Source: an uncultured Collinsella sp. (GTDB lineage: Bacteria; Actinomycetota; Coriobacteriia; Coriobacteriales; Coriobacteriaceae). From it: a stretch of 20,544 bases of DNA. Each line of letters starts with the position of its first letter. Position 1 is the first letter of the stretch. The notes beneath the pieces are model-generated. The model did not search any database. It was not told the origin of the DNA and saw only the letters and a program-made list of their open reading frames with translations. Location of the stretch: the NCBI GenBank assembly GCA_902491055.1, contig CABUGI010000028.1, positions 1-20,544 on the forward strand, given 5' to 3'. The position numbers were made by a program, and so were the translations under genes. Positions 13,452 to 20,544 of the stretch are shown in pieces.

Positions 13452-14756
13452 ATGCAGACGATCTACCAGAAGATGGAAACCACCGAACTCGATGCCGCCA
13501 TCGAGGCGCTCAAGGCCGAGGTCGCCGAGGTCAAGGCCAAGGGCCTGGCGCTCGACATGGCCCGCGGCAAGCCGTCGCCCTCCCAGGTGGACATCTCTCG
13601 ACCCATGCTCGATATCCTCAATGCCGATGCCGATCTGCACGACGGCAACGTCGATTGTTCCAACTACGGCTGCTTTGAGGGCATTCCCTCGGCACGCAAG
13701 CTAGCGGGGGAGTTTTTGGGTTGCCCCGCCGAGCAGACGCTCGTACTGGGTTCGTCGAGCCTTTTGATCGAGCATGACATCGCCGGCATGTTCTGGCGCT
13801 GCGGCTCGTGCGGCAGCGAGCCCTGGGAGGCTTACGAGGCCGCGCACGACGGCAAGAAGGTCAAGTTCCTGTGCCCGGTTCCCGGCTACGACCGTCACTT
13901 TGGCATCACCGCCGACCTGGGTATCGAGAATGTCCCCGTCGCGATGACCGACAACGGCCCCGACATGGACGAGGTCGAGCGCCTGGTTGCCGCCGACGAC
14001 TCCATCAAGGGCATCTGGTGCGTGCCCAAGTATTCCAACCCCACGGGCATCACCTTTAGCGAGGACACCGTGCGTCGCCTGGTTGAGATGCCCACGGCCG
14101 CACCCGATTTCCGCATCTTCTGGGACAACGCCTACTGCGTGCACGACCTGTACGACGAGACCGACGAGCTCGCAAACATCTTTGACCTCGCTCGCGCGGC
14201 GGGCACCGAGGACCGCGTGGTGGCATTTGCCTCGACGTCCAAGATCACCTTCCCGGGTGCCGGTATCGGCTTTATCGGTGCGAGCCCCGCGGTTATCGCG
14301 GAGTTCTCCAAGCGCCTGAAGGCCGGCCTCATCAGCGCCGATAAGCTCAACCAGCTGCGTCACGTGCGCTTCCTTCCCACCATCGAGGCGGTCAAGGAGC
14401 ACATGAAAAAGCATGCCGAGTTCCTGCGCCCGCGCTTTGAGGCTGTCGAGCGAAAGCTCACCGAGGGCTTGGGCGACACGGGCTGCGCCACCTGGACGCA
14501 CCCCCGCGGCGGCTACTTTGTAAGCTTCGATGGTCCCGAGGGCTCGGCCCGGAAGGTCGCCGCGCTCTGCGCCGACCTGGGCGTCAAGCTCACGCCGGCT
14601 GGTGCCACCTGGCCTTATGGCAAGGATCCGCGCGACACCAACATCCGCATCGCGCCGAGCTATCCCACGGTCGAGGACCTGGAGGCCGCGCTCGATGTGC
14701 TGGTGCTGGCTGCTAAGCTCGTCGCTGCCGAGCTTGCGCGTGCCGAGCGCGCCTAA
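13452..14756 (+). CDS. Aspartate aminotransferase, subgroup Ib (AspT-like, class I fold)
   Basis: A 434-residue PLP enzyme that probably transfers the amino group between aspartate and 2-oxoglutarate. Typical parts: LDMARGKPSPSQVDIS (34-49), cofactor-binding LGSSSLLIEHD (99-109), KYSNPTGITF (193-202, N196), WDNAYCVHDL (224-233, D225 and Y228) and the Schiff-base lysine K264 in ASTSKITFPGAGIGF, with NIRIAPSYP near the C-terminus holding the substrate-binding Arg. The 'MARGKP' N-terminus and the overall length match the Corynebacterium AspT/MocR-related group rather than E. coli AspC. The ATG at 13452 has GAAAGG about 10 nt upstream; M8 is a less likely start. A Cys cluster (CGSC at 117-120) in the middle is unexplained. 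Confidence 0.92.
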   Translation: MQTIYQKMETTELDAAIEALKAEVAEVKAKGLALDMARGKPSPSQVDISRPMLDILNADADLHDGNVDCSNYGCFEGIPSARKLAGEFLGCPAEQTLVLGSSSLLIEHDIAGMFWRCGSCGSEPWEAYEAAHDGKKVKFLCPVPGYDRHFGITADLGIENVPVAMTDNGPDMDEVERLVAADDSIKGIWCVPKYSNPTGITFSEDTVRRLVEMPTAAPDFRIFWDNAYCVHDLYDETDELANIFDLARAAGTEDRVVAFASTSKITFPGAGIGFIGASPAVIAEFSKRLKAGLISADKLNQLRHVRFLPTIEAVKEHMKKHAEFLRPRFEAVERKLTEGLGDTGCATWTHPRGGYFVSFDGPEGSARKVAALCADLGVKLTPAGATWPYGKDPRDTNIRIAPSYPTVEDLEAALDVLVLAAKLVAAELARAERA

Positions 14757-14807
14757 CGCGCGGCTTCCCGTACTATCCGCACTTTCGATACGTAAAGGAG
14801 CGTATAC

Positions 14808-15122
14808 ATGGATTTGGGTATTTCCACCAACCCCACGCCAGAGCTCTACACCATTAAGGTGGCCGGCGAGATCGATATCTCTAACGCCGATAGCTTGCGC
14901 AATGCCATCGACCTGGCGCTCGAGCAGCCCACTGAGGCCGTTGAGCTCGATTTTGCCCAGGTGAGCTACATCGATTCGACGGGCATTGGCGTGCTCGTGG
15001 GCGCCGCACACCACGCGGTCGACCACGGCAAGCGCTTTAGCTGCACCAATGTGCAGCCCCCGGTGATGCGCGTGGTTCAGCTGTTGGGTGTCGACCAAGA
15101 GATTTCGATCACCGCTGCATAA
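14808..15122 (+). CDS. STAS-domain protein, anti-sigma factor antagonist type
   Basis: A 104-residue single STAS domain. The core YIDSTGIGVLVGA (54-66) carries S57, the position phosphorylated by the partner kinase in SpoIIAA and RsbV; N-terminal YTIKVAGEIDISNADSLRNAI is the standard first half. Such proteins in unphosphorylated form bind an anti-sigma kinase and release a sigma factor. No RsbW-type kinase or sigma factor lies nearby, so its partner must be elsewhere. AAAGGAG is 7 nt before the ATG. It follows the aminotransferase by 51 nt and may be read from that transcript or from a TACTAT box (14771-14776). Small hairpins at about 15130-15155 follow the stop. Confidence 0.9.
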   Translation: MDLGISTNPTPELYTIKVAGEIDISNADSLRNAIDLALEQPTEAVELDFAQVSYIDSTGIGVLVGAAHHAVDHGKRFSCTNVQPPVMRVVQLLGVDQEISITAA

Positions 15123-15171
15123 TCTTTGCCCCCAAAAGGGCGTGCCGTTTGGCATATGTTTGTGATGCGCT

Positions 15172-15200
15172 CGGACGTTTTGGCGTCCGGGCGCTATACT
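15172..15200 (+). promoter_or_regulatory. Candidate tat-hyp promoter with adjoining hairpin
   Basis: TATACT (15195-15200) lies 75 nt before the tatA GTG. Just upstream, CGGACG-TTTTGG-CGTCCG (15172-15189) forms a perfect 6-bp palindrome where the -35 box would be, suggesting an operator or a terminator remnant of the STAS gene. Confidence 0.4.
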
Positions 15201-15275
15201 TAACCGAATGAATAGACGAGTTCCGGCCGAATGGCGCGGTGCGGGCTCGACTCACATCGAGCCTTGGAGGTATGT

Positions 15276-15866
15276 GTGTTTGGTATTGGAGAGGGTGAGC
15301 TCGCGATCATCGTGGTCTTCGGCTTTTTGCTGTTTGGCCCGGATAAGCTCCCGCAGATGGGCCGCACGATCGGCCGTGCCATCCGTCAGTTCCGCGAGAC
15401 GCAGGAAAAGATGACGGCCGTTGTTCAGTCCGAGATTATCGATCCGGTGAGCGAGGCCGCTTCGGCCCCGGTCAAGCCCAAGAAGGCTGCTGCGACCGAC
15501 GACGATTCCGATGCGGACGAGGATGCCGCCGAGACGGCAGCGCCCGCCAAGAAGGAGACCTTTGCCGAGCGTCGCGCCCGTCTTGCTGCCGAGAAGGCCG
15601 CGAGCGAGGCTGCCGCCGAGGGCGAGGGTGCTGCTGAGGAGTCCGAGGCCAAGGGTGCAGAGCCTGCCGCCGCTGCTGCTGCCGCAGCCGAGCCCGAGCC
15701 TGCTGCAGAGCCGGAGCCCGAGCCCGAGCCGGCAGAGCCCACGACGGCTGACCTCTACGCCCGTCGTCCCCGTAAGCGCAAGGCTGTCGTCGACCAGCTC
15801 GCTCGCGAGCTCGAGGCCGAGGACGACGCCGCTGCCGCCGACGCCCCGAAGGGAGGCGATGAGTAA
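15276..15866 (+). CDS. tatA: Twin-arginine translocase subunit TatA/B family
   Basis: A 196-residue Tat component with the family N-terminus: a short membrane helix (GELAIIVVFGFLLF, 7-20), the FGPDKLP hinge (20-26) and an amphipathic helix (GRTIGRAIRQFRETQEKM). It forms the pore or docking subunit that, with TatC, exports folded proteins carrying RR signal peptides. The GTG at 15276 is chosen because GGAGG ends 5 nt upstream and the protein then begins MFGIGEGEL as in the family; longer starts add non-conserved residues. The C-terminal ~140 residues are Ala/Glu/Pro-rich and end in an RKRKAVVDQLARELEAEDD segment, much longer than typical TatA, so a TatB role is possible. The stop overlaps the tatC start (TAATG). 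Confidence 0.9.
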   Translation: MFGIGEGELAIIVVFGFLLFGPDKLPQMGRTIGRAIRQFRETQEKMTAVVQSEIIDPVSEAASAPVKPKKAAATDDDSDADEDAAETAAPAKKETFAERRARLAAEKAASEAAAEGEGAAEESEAKGAEPAAAAAAAAEPEPAAEPEPEPEPAEPTTADLYARRPRKRKAVVDQLARELEAEDDAAAADAPKGGDE

Positions 15867-16657
15867 TGCCTATCGGACCTGCGCGTATGCCGCTCTTCGA
15901 TCATCTGGGAGAGCTCCGTCGCCGCCTGACCATCGTGGTCGTATCGGTCTTTGCCGCAGCCATCGTGCTGTATTTCGCCACGCCTGTTGTGCTCGACATC
16001 CTGGAAGATCCCATCCGCTCCTTTGTACCGGACGGTAAGTTCTACATCACCACCACGCTCGGCGGCTTTGGTCTGCGCTTCTCGCTGGCCATCAAGATGG
16101 CCGTGGTCATGTGCACGCCCATGATTATCTGGCAGATTCTGGCGTTTTTCCTGCCGGCACTTCGCCCCAACGAGCGCAAGTGGGTCGTGCCCACGGTGCT
16201 CGCCTCGACGGTGCTGTTCTTCTTGGGCGCAATCTTTTGCTACTTCATCATCATTCCCGCGGGCTTTGAGTGGCTCATCGGCGAGACTTCGGCAGTCGCC
16301 ACGGCGCTGCCCGATCTGGAGAACTACGTCAACATGGAGCTGCTCTTTATGATCGGCTTTGGTGTGGCGTTTGAGCTGCCGCTCATCATCTTCTACCTGT
16401 CCGTCTTCCATATTGTGTCCTACGCGGCCTTCCGCGGTGCCTGGCGTTACGTATACGTTGGCCTGCTTGTGGGCTCGGCTGTGATTACGCCCGACGGTTC
16501 GCCCGTCACGCTGGGCCTCATGTACGGCGCCCTGCTCTCGCTCTACGAGATTTCGCTTGCCATCGCCCGCGTGGTCATTACCGCGCGCGAGGGCAAGGAG
16601 GGCTTGTTCGTGAGTCGTCTGGACCTGTTCTCGGACGATGAGGACGACGAGGAGTAA
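15866..16657 (+). CDS. tatC: Twin-arginine translocase subunit TatC
   Basis: A 263-residue membrane protein with six expected transmembrane segments. It is the receptor that recognises RR signal peptides. Family features: the N-terminal MPLFDHLGELRRRL (E16, matching the signal-binding Glu of E. coli TatC), FFLPALRPNERKW in the first cytoplasmic loop (signal-binding region) and the VITPDGSPVTLGLMYGALLSLYEISLAIAR end of the last helices. The C-terminus is acidic (SDDEDDEE). Start and the tatA stop share bases (TAATG), and GGGAGG lies 9 nt upstream, so translation is coupled. hypA follows after 6 nt. Confidence 0.97.
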   Translation: MPIGPARMPLFDHLGELRRRLTIVVVSVFAAAIVLYFATPVVLDILEDPIRSFVPDGKFYITTTLGGFGLRFSLAIKMAVVMCTPMIIWQILAFFLPALRPNERKWVVPTVLASTVLFFLGAIFCYFIIIPAGFEWLIGETSAVATALPDLENYVNMELLFMIGFGVAFELPLIIFYLSVFHIVSYAAFRGAWRYVYVGLLVGSAVITPDGSPVTLGLMYGALLSLYEISLAIARVVITAREGKEGLFVSRLDLFSDDEDDEE

Positions 16658-16663
16658 ATCGGT

Positions 16664-17020
16664 ATGCACGAGGTTGGCATTGTCAACGGCATACTCGATA
16701 CAGTGATTCGCGCGGCGCGTGGGGCGGGGGCCTCGCGCGCCGTTTTGGTAACGCTGCGTATCGGGGATATGACCGAGGTGGTGCGCGAGGCGCTCGACTT
16801 TGCGTGGGAGACGTTCCGCGACGAGGACCCGCTCACGCGCGGCTGCGAGCTTGCCGTGGAGGAAGTCCATCCACAAAGCGAGTGTCTGGACTGCGGTGAG
16901 GTCTTCGATCATGACCGTTTCCATTGCCGCTGCCCCCAATGTGGCGGCGCCAACGTGCGCCTGCTGCACGGCCGCGAGCTCGACATCGCAAGTATCGAAA
17001 TCGAAACCCCCGACGATTAG
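16664..17020 (+). CDS. hypA: [NiFe]-hydrogenase nickel-insertion protein HypA
   Basis: A 118-residue nickel metallochaperone that works with HypB to put nickel into hydrogenase large subunits. The N-terminal MHE supplies the Ni-binding His2, and the zinc site is formed by C74xxC77 (SECLDCGEVF) and C90xxC93 (CRCPQCGG), with an extra Cys88. Length is typical (~113-120). It starts 6 nt after tatC, with a GGAG ribosome site inside the tatC tail, so it is almost certainly on the tat transcript. No hydrogenase structural gene is in the window. Confidence 0.95.
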   Translation: MHEVGIVNGILDTVIRAARGAGASRAVLVTLRIGDMTEVVREALDFAWETFRDEDPLTRGCELAVEEVHPQSECLDCGEVFDHDRFHCRCPQCGGANVRLLHGRELDIASIEIETPDD

Positions 17021-17075
17021 CCCGCTAGCCATCTGGTGACGGGGTATAAAGGGGCCAAAGTAAGGAGTGCCGAGT

Positions 17076-17759
17076 ATGGCCGAGAAAACGATTGATATCG
17101 CATCGCCGATTCTGTCGCGCAATGAGCGCCTGGCAGATCAGCTGCGTCAGCGATTTAAAGAGACAAACACCTATGTGATCAATGTGCTGTCGAGCCCCGG
17201 TTCGGGCAAGACCACCACGATCCTGGGCACCAACGAGCGCCTGCGCGACAAGGCTGGCCTGCGCTGCGCCGTCATCGAGGGCGATATTGCCTCGGATGTC
17301 GACGCCATTACCATGAAGGAAGCCGGCATGCCCGCCATCCAGATCAACACGGGCGGCCTGTGCCACCTCGAGGGCAACATGATCATGGAGGCCGTTGACG
17401 CGTTTGACCAGGCTGTGGGTCTGGAAAACATCGACGTCATCTTTATCGAAAACGTGGGTAACCTGGTCTGCCCAGTCGACTTTGACTTGGGCGAGAACCT
17501 GTCCATCATGATTCTCTCGGTGCCCGAGGGCGACGACAAGCCCATCAAGTACCCGGGCATCTTCCAGCACGCTGGCGCGCAGCTGCTCAATAAGGTCGAC
17601 GTGGCCCCGGCTTTCGATTTTGACATGGATAGGTATACTAAGACACTCGATGACCTCAATCCGCAGACGCCGCGGTTTGCCGTGAGCGCGCGCAAGGGCG
17701 AGGGCATGGACGCCTGGTGCGATTGGCTCATCGGGCAGATCGAGCAAGCAAGGGCGTAA
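17076..17759 (+). CDS. hypB: [NiFe]-hydrogenase maturation GTPase HypB
   Basis: A 227-residue SIMIBI GTPase that powers nickel delivery from HypA. Motifs: P-loop SSPGSGKTT (39-47), EGDIASDVDA (68-77), the metal site GLCHLEG (94-100, C96 and H97), ENVGNLVCP (125-133, C132), NKVD (172-175) and SARKGEG for base contact. It lacks both the N-terminal CxxCGC nickel site and the His-rich tract of some HypB proteins, so it can bind nickel only at the G-domain site; HypA or another donor must load it. ATG 17076 is chosen because AAGGAG lies 8 nt upstream; the nominal GTG at 17067 overlaps that site. It follows hypA by 55 nt. Confidence 0.95.
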   Translation: MAEKTIDIASPILSRNERLADQLRQRFKETNTYVINVLSSPGSGKTTTILGTNERLRDKAGLRCAVIEGDIASDVDAITMKEAGMPAIQINTGGLCHLEGNMIMEAVDAFDQAVGLENIDVIFIENVGNLVCPVDFDLGENLSIMILSVPEGDDKPIKYPGIFQHAGAQLLNKVDVAPAFDFDMDRYTKTLDDLNPQTPRFAVSARKGEGMDAWCDWLIGQIEQARA

Positions 17760-17813
17760 ATCGGCCGCCATACGGGCGGGCGTAGCCGCAGAGACACGAG
17801 ATAGGAGCCTCTT

Positions 17814-20408
17814 TTGAAGCTCATCATCGCCGAGAAAAACGACGCCGCGCGTCAGATCGCCGAGCGGCTGTCCACGGGTAAGCCTAAAAAGGACAAGGTG
17901 TACAACACCGCCATCTACCGTTTTGAGTGGAAGGGCGAGGAGTGCGTGACGATCGGTCTTGCCGGTCACATCCTTGCGCCCGATTTTTGCGACAGCGTGC
18001 TGTTCGATAAAAAGCTGGGCTGGTATTCGGTCACCGAGGACGGCGAGATGCTGCCGGCCGACATGCCCGATGGCCTGGCTCGTCCGCCTTACGACACCAA
18101 GCGTAAGCCGTTCCTTGCCGACGGCATCTCCATCAAGGGCTGGAAGCTCGAGAGCCTGCCGTATCTCACCTGGGCACCCGTCATTAAGCTGCCGGCCGAG
18201 AAGGAGCTCATCCGCTCGCTCAAGAACCTCGCCAAAAAGTCCGACAGTGTCATCATCGCTACGGACTTCGATCGCGAGGGCGAGCTGATCGGTTCGGACG
18301 CCCTCAACAAGGTGCGCGAGGTTGCGCCGGACTTGCCGGTTGCCCGCGCCCAGTATTCTTCGTTTACCAAGGCCGAGATCACGCAGGCCTTCGATAACCT
18401 TGTCTCGCTCGACCAGAACCTGGCCGACGCCGGCGAGAGCCGTCAGCACATCGACCTCATTTGGGGTGCGGTGCTCACGCGCTACCTGACGCTCGCCAAG
18501 TTTGGCGGCTTTGGCAACGTGCGTTCCGCCGGCCGCGTGCAGACGCCGACGCTTGCCCTGGTGGTCGAGCGCGAGCGCGAGCGCATGGCGTTTGTGCCCG
18601 AGGACTATTGGCAGATCCGCGGCATGGGCGCCGCACAGGGTACTGCCGAGGACGACCGATTTAAGATTGCGCACAAGACGGCACGCTTTACCGACAAGGA
18701 TGCTGCTGAGACGGCGTACGGCCATGTTGACGGCGTCGCGACGGCAACCGTCGCCGCGGTGACCAAGCGCTCGCGCAAGCAGCAGCCGCCCACGCCGTTT
18801 GCGACCACCTCGCTGCAGGCTGCCGCCGCAGCCGAGGGCATCTCGCCTGCGCGTACCATGCGTATCGCCGAGTCCCTCTACATGGCCGGTCTCATCAGCT
18901 ACCCGCGTGTCGACAATACCGTGTACCCCGCGACGCTCGATCTGGGCGCCGTGGTGAGCGACCTGGCAAAGATCAACCCGGCGCTGGCGCCCGTATGCAA
19001 AAAGGTGCTTGCCGGCCCCATGAAGCCTACGCGCGGCAAAGTCGAGACCACCGACCACCCGCCTATCTATCCCACGGGCGAGGGCGATCCGTCCACGCTC
19101 GACGGCGGCCAGCGCAAGCTCTACGACCTCATCGCCCGCCGCTTCCTGGCGACGCTCATGGGCCCCGCGACCATCGAGAACACTAAGCTCGAGCTCGACG
19201 TGAACGGTGAGCCGTTCGTGGCTTCGGGCGATGTGCTCGTGACCCCGGGTTTCCGCGAGGCCTACCCGTATGGCCTTAAACGCGACGAGCAGATGCCGCC
19301 GCTTGAGCAGGGCGATACGGTCGACGTGTTCGACATTAAGCTCGAGGCCAAGCAGACCGAGCCGCCCGCGCGCTACAGCCAGGGCAAGCTCGTGCAGGAG
19401 ATGGAGAAGCGCGGCCTGGGCACCAAGTCCACGCGCGCGAGCATCATCGAGCGCCTGTATGCCGTGCGCTATCTCAAAAATGATCCCGTTGAGCCCAGCC
19501 AGCTGGGAATCGCCATCATCGACGCGCTGACGCAGTTTGCCCCGCGCATCACGAGCCCCGATATGACCAGCGAGCTCGACGGCGACATGACCCGTGTGGA
19601 GCGCGGTGAGGACACCGAAGAGCATGTCGTGACGCACTCGCGCGCGCTGCTGGCCGGCGTGCTCGACGAGCTGCTCAAGCACACGCAGGAGCTGGGCGAC
19701 GCCATCAGCGACGCCGTCACGGCCGATGCGCGCGTGGGCGCCTGCCCCAAGTGCGGCAAGGACCTGGTTATGAAGACGAGCGCCAAGACCCGCGGCAGCT
19801 TTATCGGCTGCATGGGTTGGCCCGACTGCGACGTGACCTATCCGGTGCCGAGCGGCGTCAAGGTGAGTCCGCTCGAGGGCGAGGCGGCCGTGTGCCCCGA
19901 GTGCGGCGCGCCGCGCATCAAGTGTCAGCCGTTCCGCCAGAAGGCCTTCGAGATCTGCGTGAACCCCACGTGCCCCACCAACTACGAGCCCGACCTTAAG
20001 GTGGGCGAGTGCAAGGTGTGCGCCGAGGCCGGACGCCATGGCGACCTGATCGCGCACAAGAGCGAGAAGAGCGGCAAGCGCTTTATCCGCTGCACCAACT
20101 ACGATGACTGCGGCGTGAGCTATCCTCTGCCGGCGCGCGGTAAGCTCGAGGCGACGGGTGAGACCTGCCCCGAGTGCGGCGCCCCCATCGTGGTGGTCAA
20201 CACGGCGCGCGGTCCGTGGCGCATCTGCGTGAACATGGACTGCCCGACCAAGGAGAAGAAGCCCGCCCGCGGCCGCAAGGCCACGACTAAGGCGAGCACG
20301 GCCAAGAAGACGACGGCGGCCAAGAAGACGACGGCCAAGAAAGCAACTGCCGCCAAGAAGACGACCGCGAAGAAGTCGACTACCAAGAAAGCAGCCGCCG
20401 ACAAGTAA
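17814..20408 (+). CDS. topA: DNA topoisomerase I (type IA), archaeal-like layout with zinc ribbons and Lys/Ala tail
   Basis: An 864-residue type IA topoisomerase that relaxes negative supercoils. TOPRIM domain: E7 in IIAEKND and D151-F-D-R-E-G-E157. Later motifs are SAGRVQTPTL (238-247), PPTPFATTSLQ (325-335) and the active-site Tyr363 in ISYPRVDNTVYP. Four zinc-ribbon units follow, starting at CPKCGKD, CPECGAP, CKVCAEA and CPECGAP, and the end (from about 815) is a Lys/Ala/Thr-rich histone-H1-like tail, which in mycobacterial TopA helps processive relaxation. The missing classical 'YxRTDS' (here YPRVDN) and the 'MKLIIAEKNDAARQIA' opening resemble archaeal/TopA-like enzymes. Start is TTG, with AGGAG 6 nt before it. 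It may be read with hypB (54 nt gap). Confidence 0.93.
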   Translation: MKLIIAEKNDAARQIAERLSTGKPKKDKVYNTAIYRFEWKGEECVTIGLAGHILAPDFCDSVLFDKKLGWYSVTEDGEMLPADMPDGLARPPYDTKRKPFLADGISIKGWKLESLPYLTWAPVIKLPAEKELIRSLKNLAKKSDSVIIATDFDREGELIGSDALNKVREVAPDLPVARAQYSSFTKAEITQAFDNLVSLDQNLADAGESRQHIDLIWGAVLTRYLTLAKFGGFGNVRSAGRVQTPTLALVVERERERMAFVPEDYWQIRGMGAAQGTAEDDRFKIAHKTARFTDKDAAETAYGHVDGVATATVAAVTKRSRKQQPPTPFATTSLQAAAAAEGISPARTMRIAESLYMAGLISYPRVDNTVYPATLDLGAVVSDLAKINPALAPVCKKVLAGPMKPTRGKVETTDHPPIYPTGEGDPSTLDGGQRKLYDLIARRFLATLMGPATIENTKLELDVNGEPFVASGDVLVTPGFREAYPYGLKRDEQMPPLEQGDTVDVFDIKLEAKQTEPPARYSQGKLVQEMEKRGLGTKSTRASIIERLYAVRYLKNDPVEPSQLGIAIIDALTQFAPRITSPDMTSELDGDMTRVERGEDTEEHVVTHSRALLAGVLDELLKHTQELGDAISDAVTADARVGACPKCGKDLVMKTSAKTRGSFIGCMGWPDCDVTYPVPSGVKVSPLEGEAAVCPECGAPRIKCQPFRQKAFEICVNPTCPTNYEPDLKVGECKVCAEAGRHGDLIAHKSEKSGKRFIRCTNYDDCGVSYPLPARGKLEATGETCPECGAPIVVVNTARGPWRICVNMDCPTKEKKPARGRKATTKASTAKKTTAAKKTTAKKATAAKKTTAKKSTTKKAAADK

Positions 20409-20431
20409 CGGCGCAGTCGAAACATTGCCCA

Positions 20432-20471
20432 AAAAAACGAGCGAGGACCCCACGATCCTCGCTCGTTTTTT
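20432..20471 (+). terminator. Intrinsic terminator of topA
   Basis: AAAAAACGAGCGAGGA (20432-20447) pairs perfectly with TCCTCGCTCGTTTTTT (20456-20471) around an 8-nt loop. The U run is six long, so it is a strong terminator. It begins 23 nt after the topA stop and, being symmetric, could work both ways. The remaining 20472-20544 shows no gene. Confidence 0.92.
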
Positions 20472-20544
20472 GACCGGCAGTTAGGGACGTTCCTTTTAAT
20501 ATGAGCAGGACATTGTCAAGAGGCAAAATCGGGCCTGGCCCCAA

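Noticed and set aside
13701..15155. A 484-codon minus-strand frame across the aminotransferase and STAS genes
   Set aside because: It spans two genes with clear plus-strand families and has no plausible ribosome site; it is an antisense shadow. The same holds for 11318-12508 and 15755-17122.
20274..20405. A tandem DNA repeat at the end of topA
   Set aside because: The repeats follow from Lys-Lys-Thr-Thr and Ala-Lys-Lys codons of the tail; unit length and sequence vary, so it is protein low complexity rather than a distinct DNA element.
17025..20453. A 1142-codon open frame on the minus strand
   Set aside because: It is the exact antisense of topA and hypB. Its protein is a low-complexity string of H, R, L, D, V and A typical of reversed G+C-rich codons, and it lacks any known motif.

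Overview
The window looks like a chromosomal segment of a high-G+C actinobacterium of the class Coriobacteriia, most likely a Collinsella-type gut anaerobe. This is an inference from several things together: G+C-rich third positions in almost every gene, strong AGGAGG-type ribosome sites with some GTG and TTG starts, a [NiFe]-hydrogenase maturation pair (hypA, hypB) next to Tat export genes, a subgroup Ib aspartate aminotransferase, and a type IA topoisomerase that looks archaeal in layout and carries a histone-like Lys/Ala tail. No rRNA, tRNA, CRISPR array, insertion sequence or phage gene was found. Nearly everything is core metabolism. The one clearly different patch is the hipBA pair at about 350-1956, which is visibly richer in A+T than its neighbours.

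Layout, left to right. (1) 1-314: the end of a sensor histidine kinase cut by the window edge. (2) 360-1956: a HipBA toxin-antitoxin module with two operator palindromes around its -10 box. (3) 2047-3712: a universal stress protein (-) and divergent uppP (+), which recycles the undecaprenyl cell-wall lipid carrier. (4) 4046-6946: a PcrA/UvrD helicase. (5) 6947-7228: a convergent gap holding a 130-nt nested palindrome and two more hairpins. (6) 7229-10245: a sugar-phosphate block, with manA and a GntR/HutC regulator on the minus strand and a divergent ROK sugar kinase. (7) 10411-12961: manganese pyrophosphatase and an NhaA Na+/H+ antiporter with an attenuator-like leader. (8) 13048-15122: a small orphan protein (-), an aspartate aminotransferase and a STAS-domain protein. 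(9) 15276-17759: tatA-tatC-hypA-hypB, tightly packed and probably one transcript. (10) 17814-20408: topoisomerase I and a strong terminator.

How the genes fit together. ManA and the ROK kinase feed hexose phosphates into glycolysis, and the GntR regulator between them has a palindromic site over its own promoter. UppP, PcrA, pyrophosphatase, NhaA and TopA are housekeeping functions. The Tat and Hyp genes both bear on [NiFe] hydrogenases: HypA and HypB deliver nickel to the enzyme, and Tat exports folded, cofactor-loaded proteins.

The most distinctive non-coding observations are: the two hipBA operators, which are exact reverse complements of each other; the 130-nt nested palindrome at 6954-7083; a 31-bp hairpin repeat present as an inverted pair (3875-3905 and 10247-10277) with a wobble-preserving change in its stem; and the terminator-like hairpin in the nhaA leader. 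I did not see a convincing wholly new multi-gene system.
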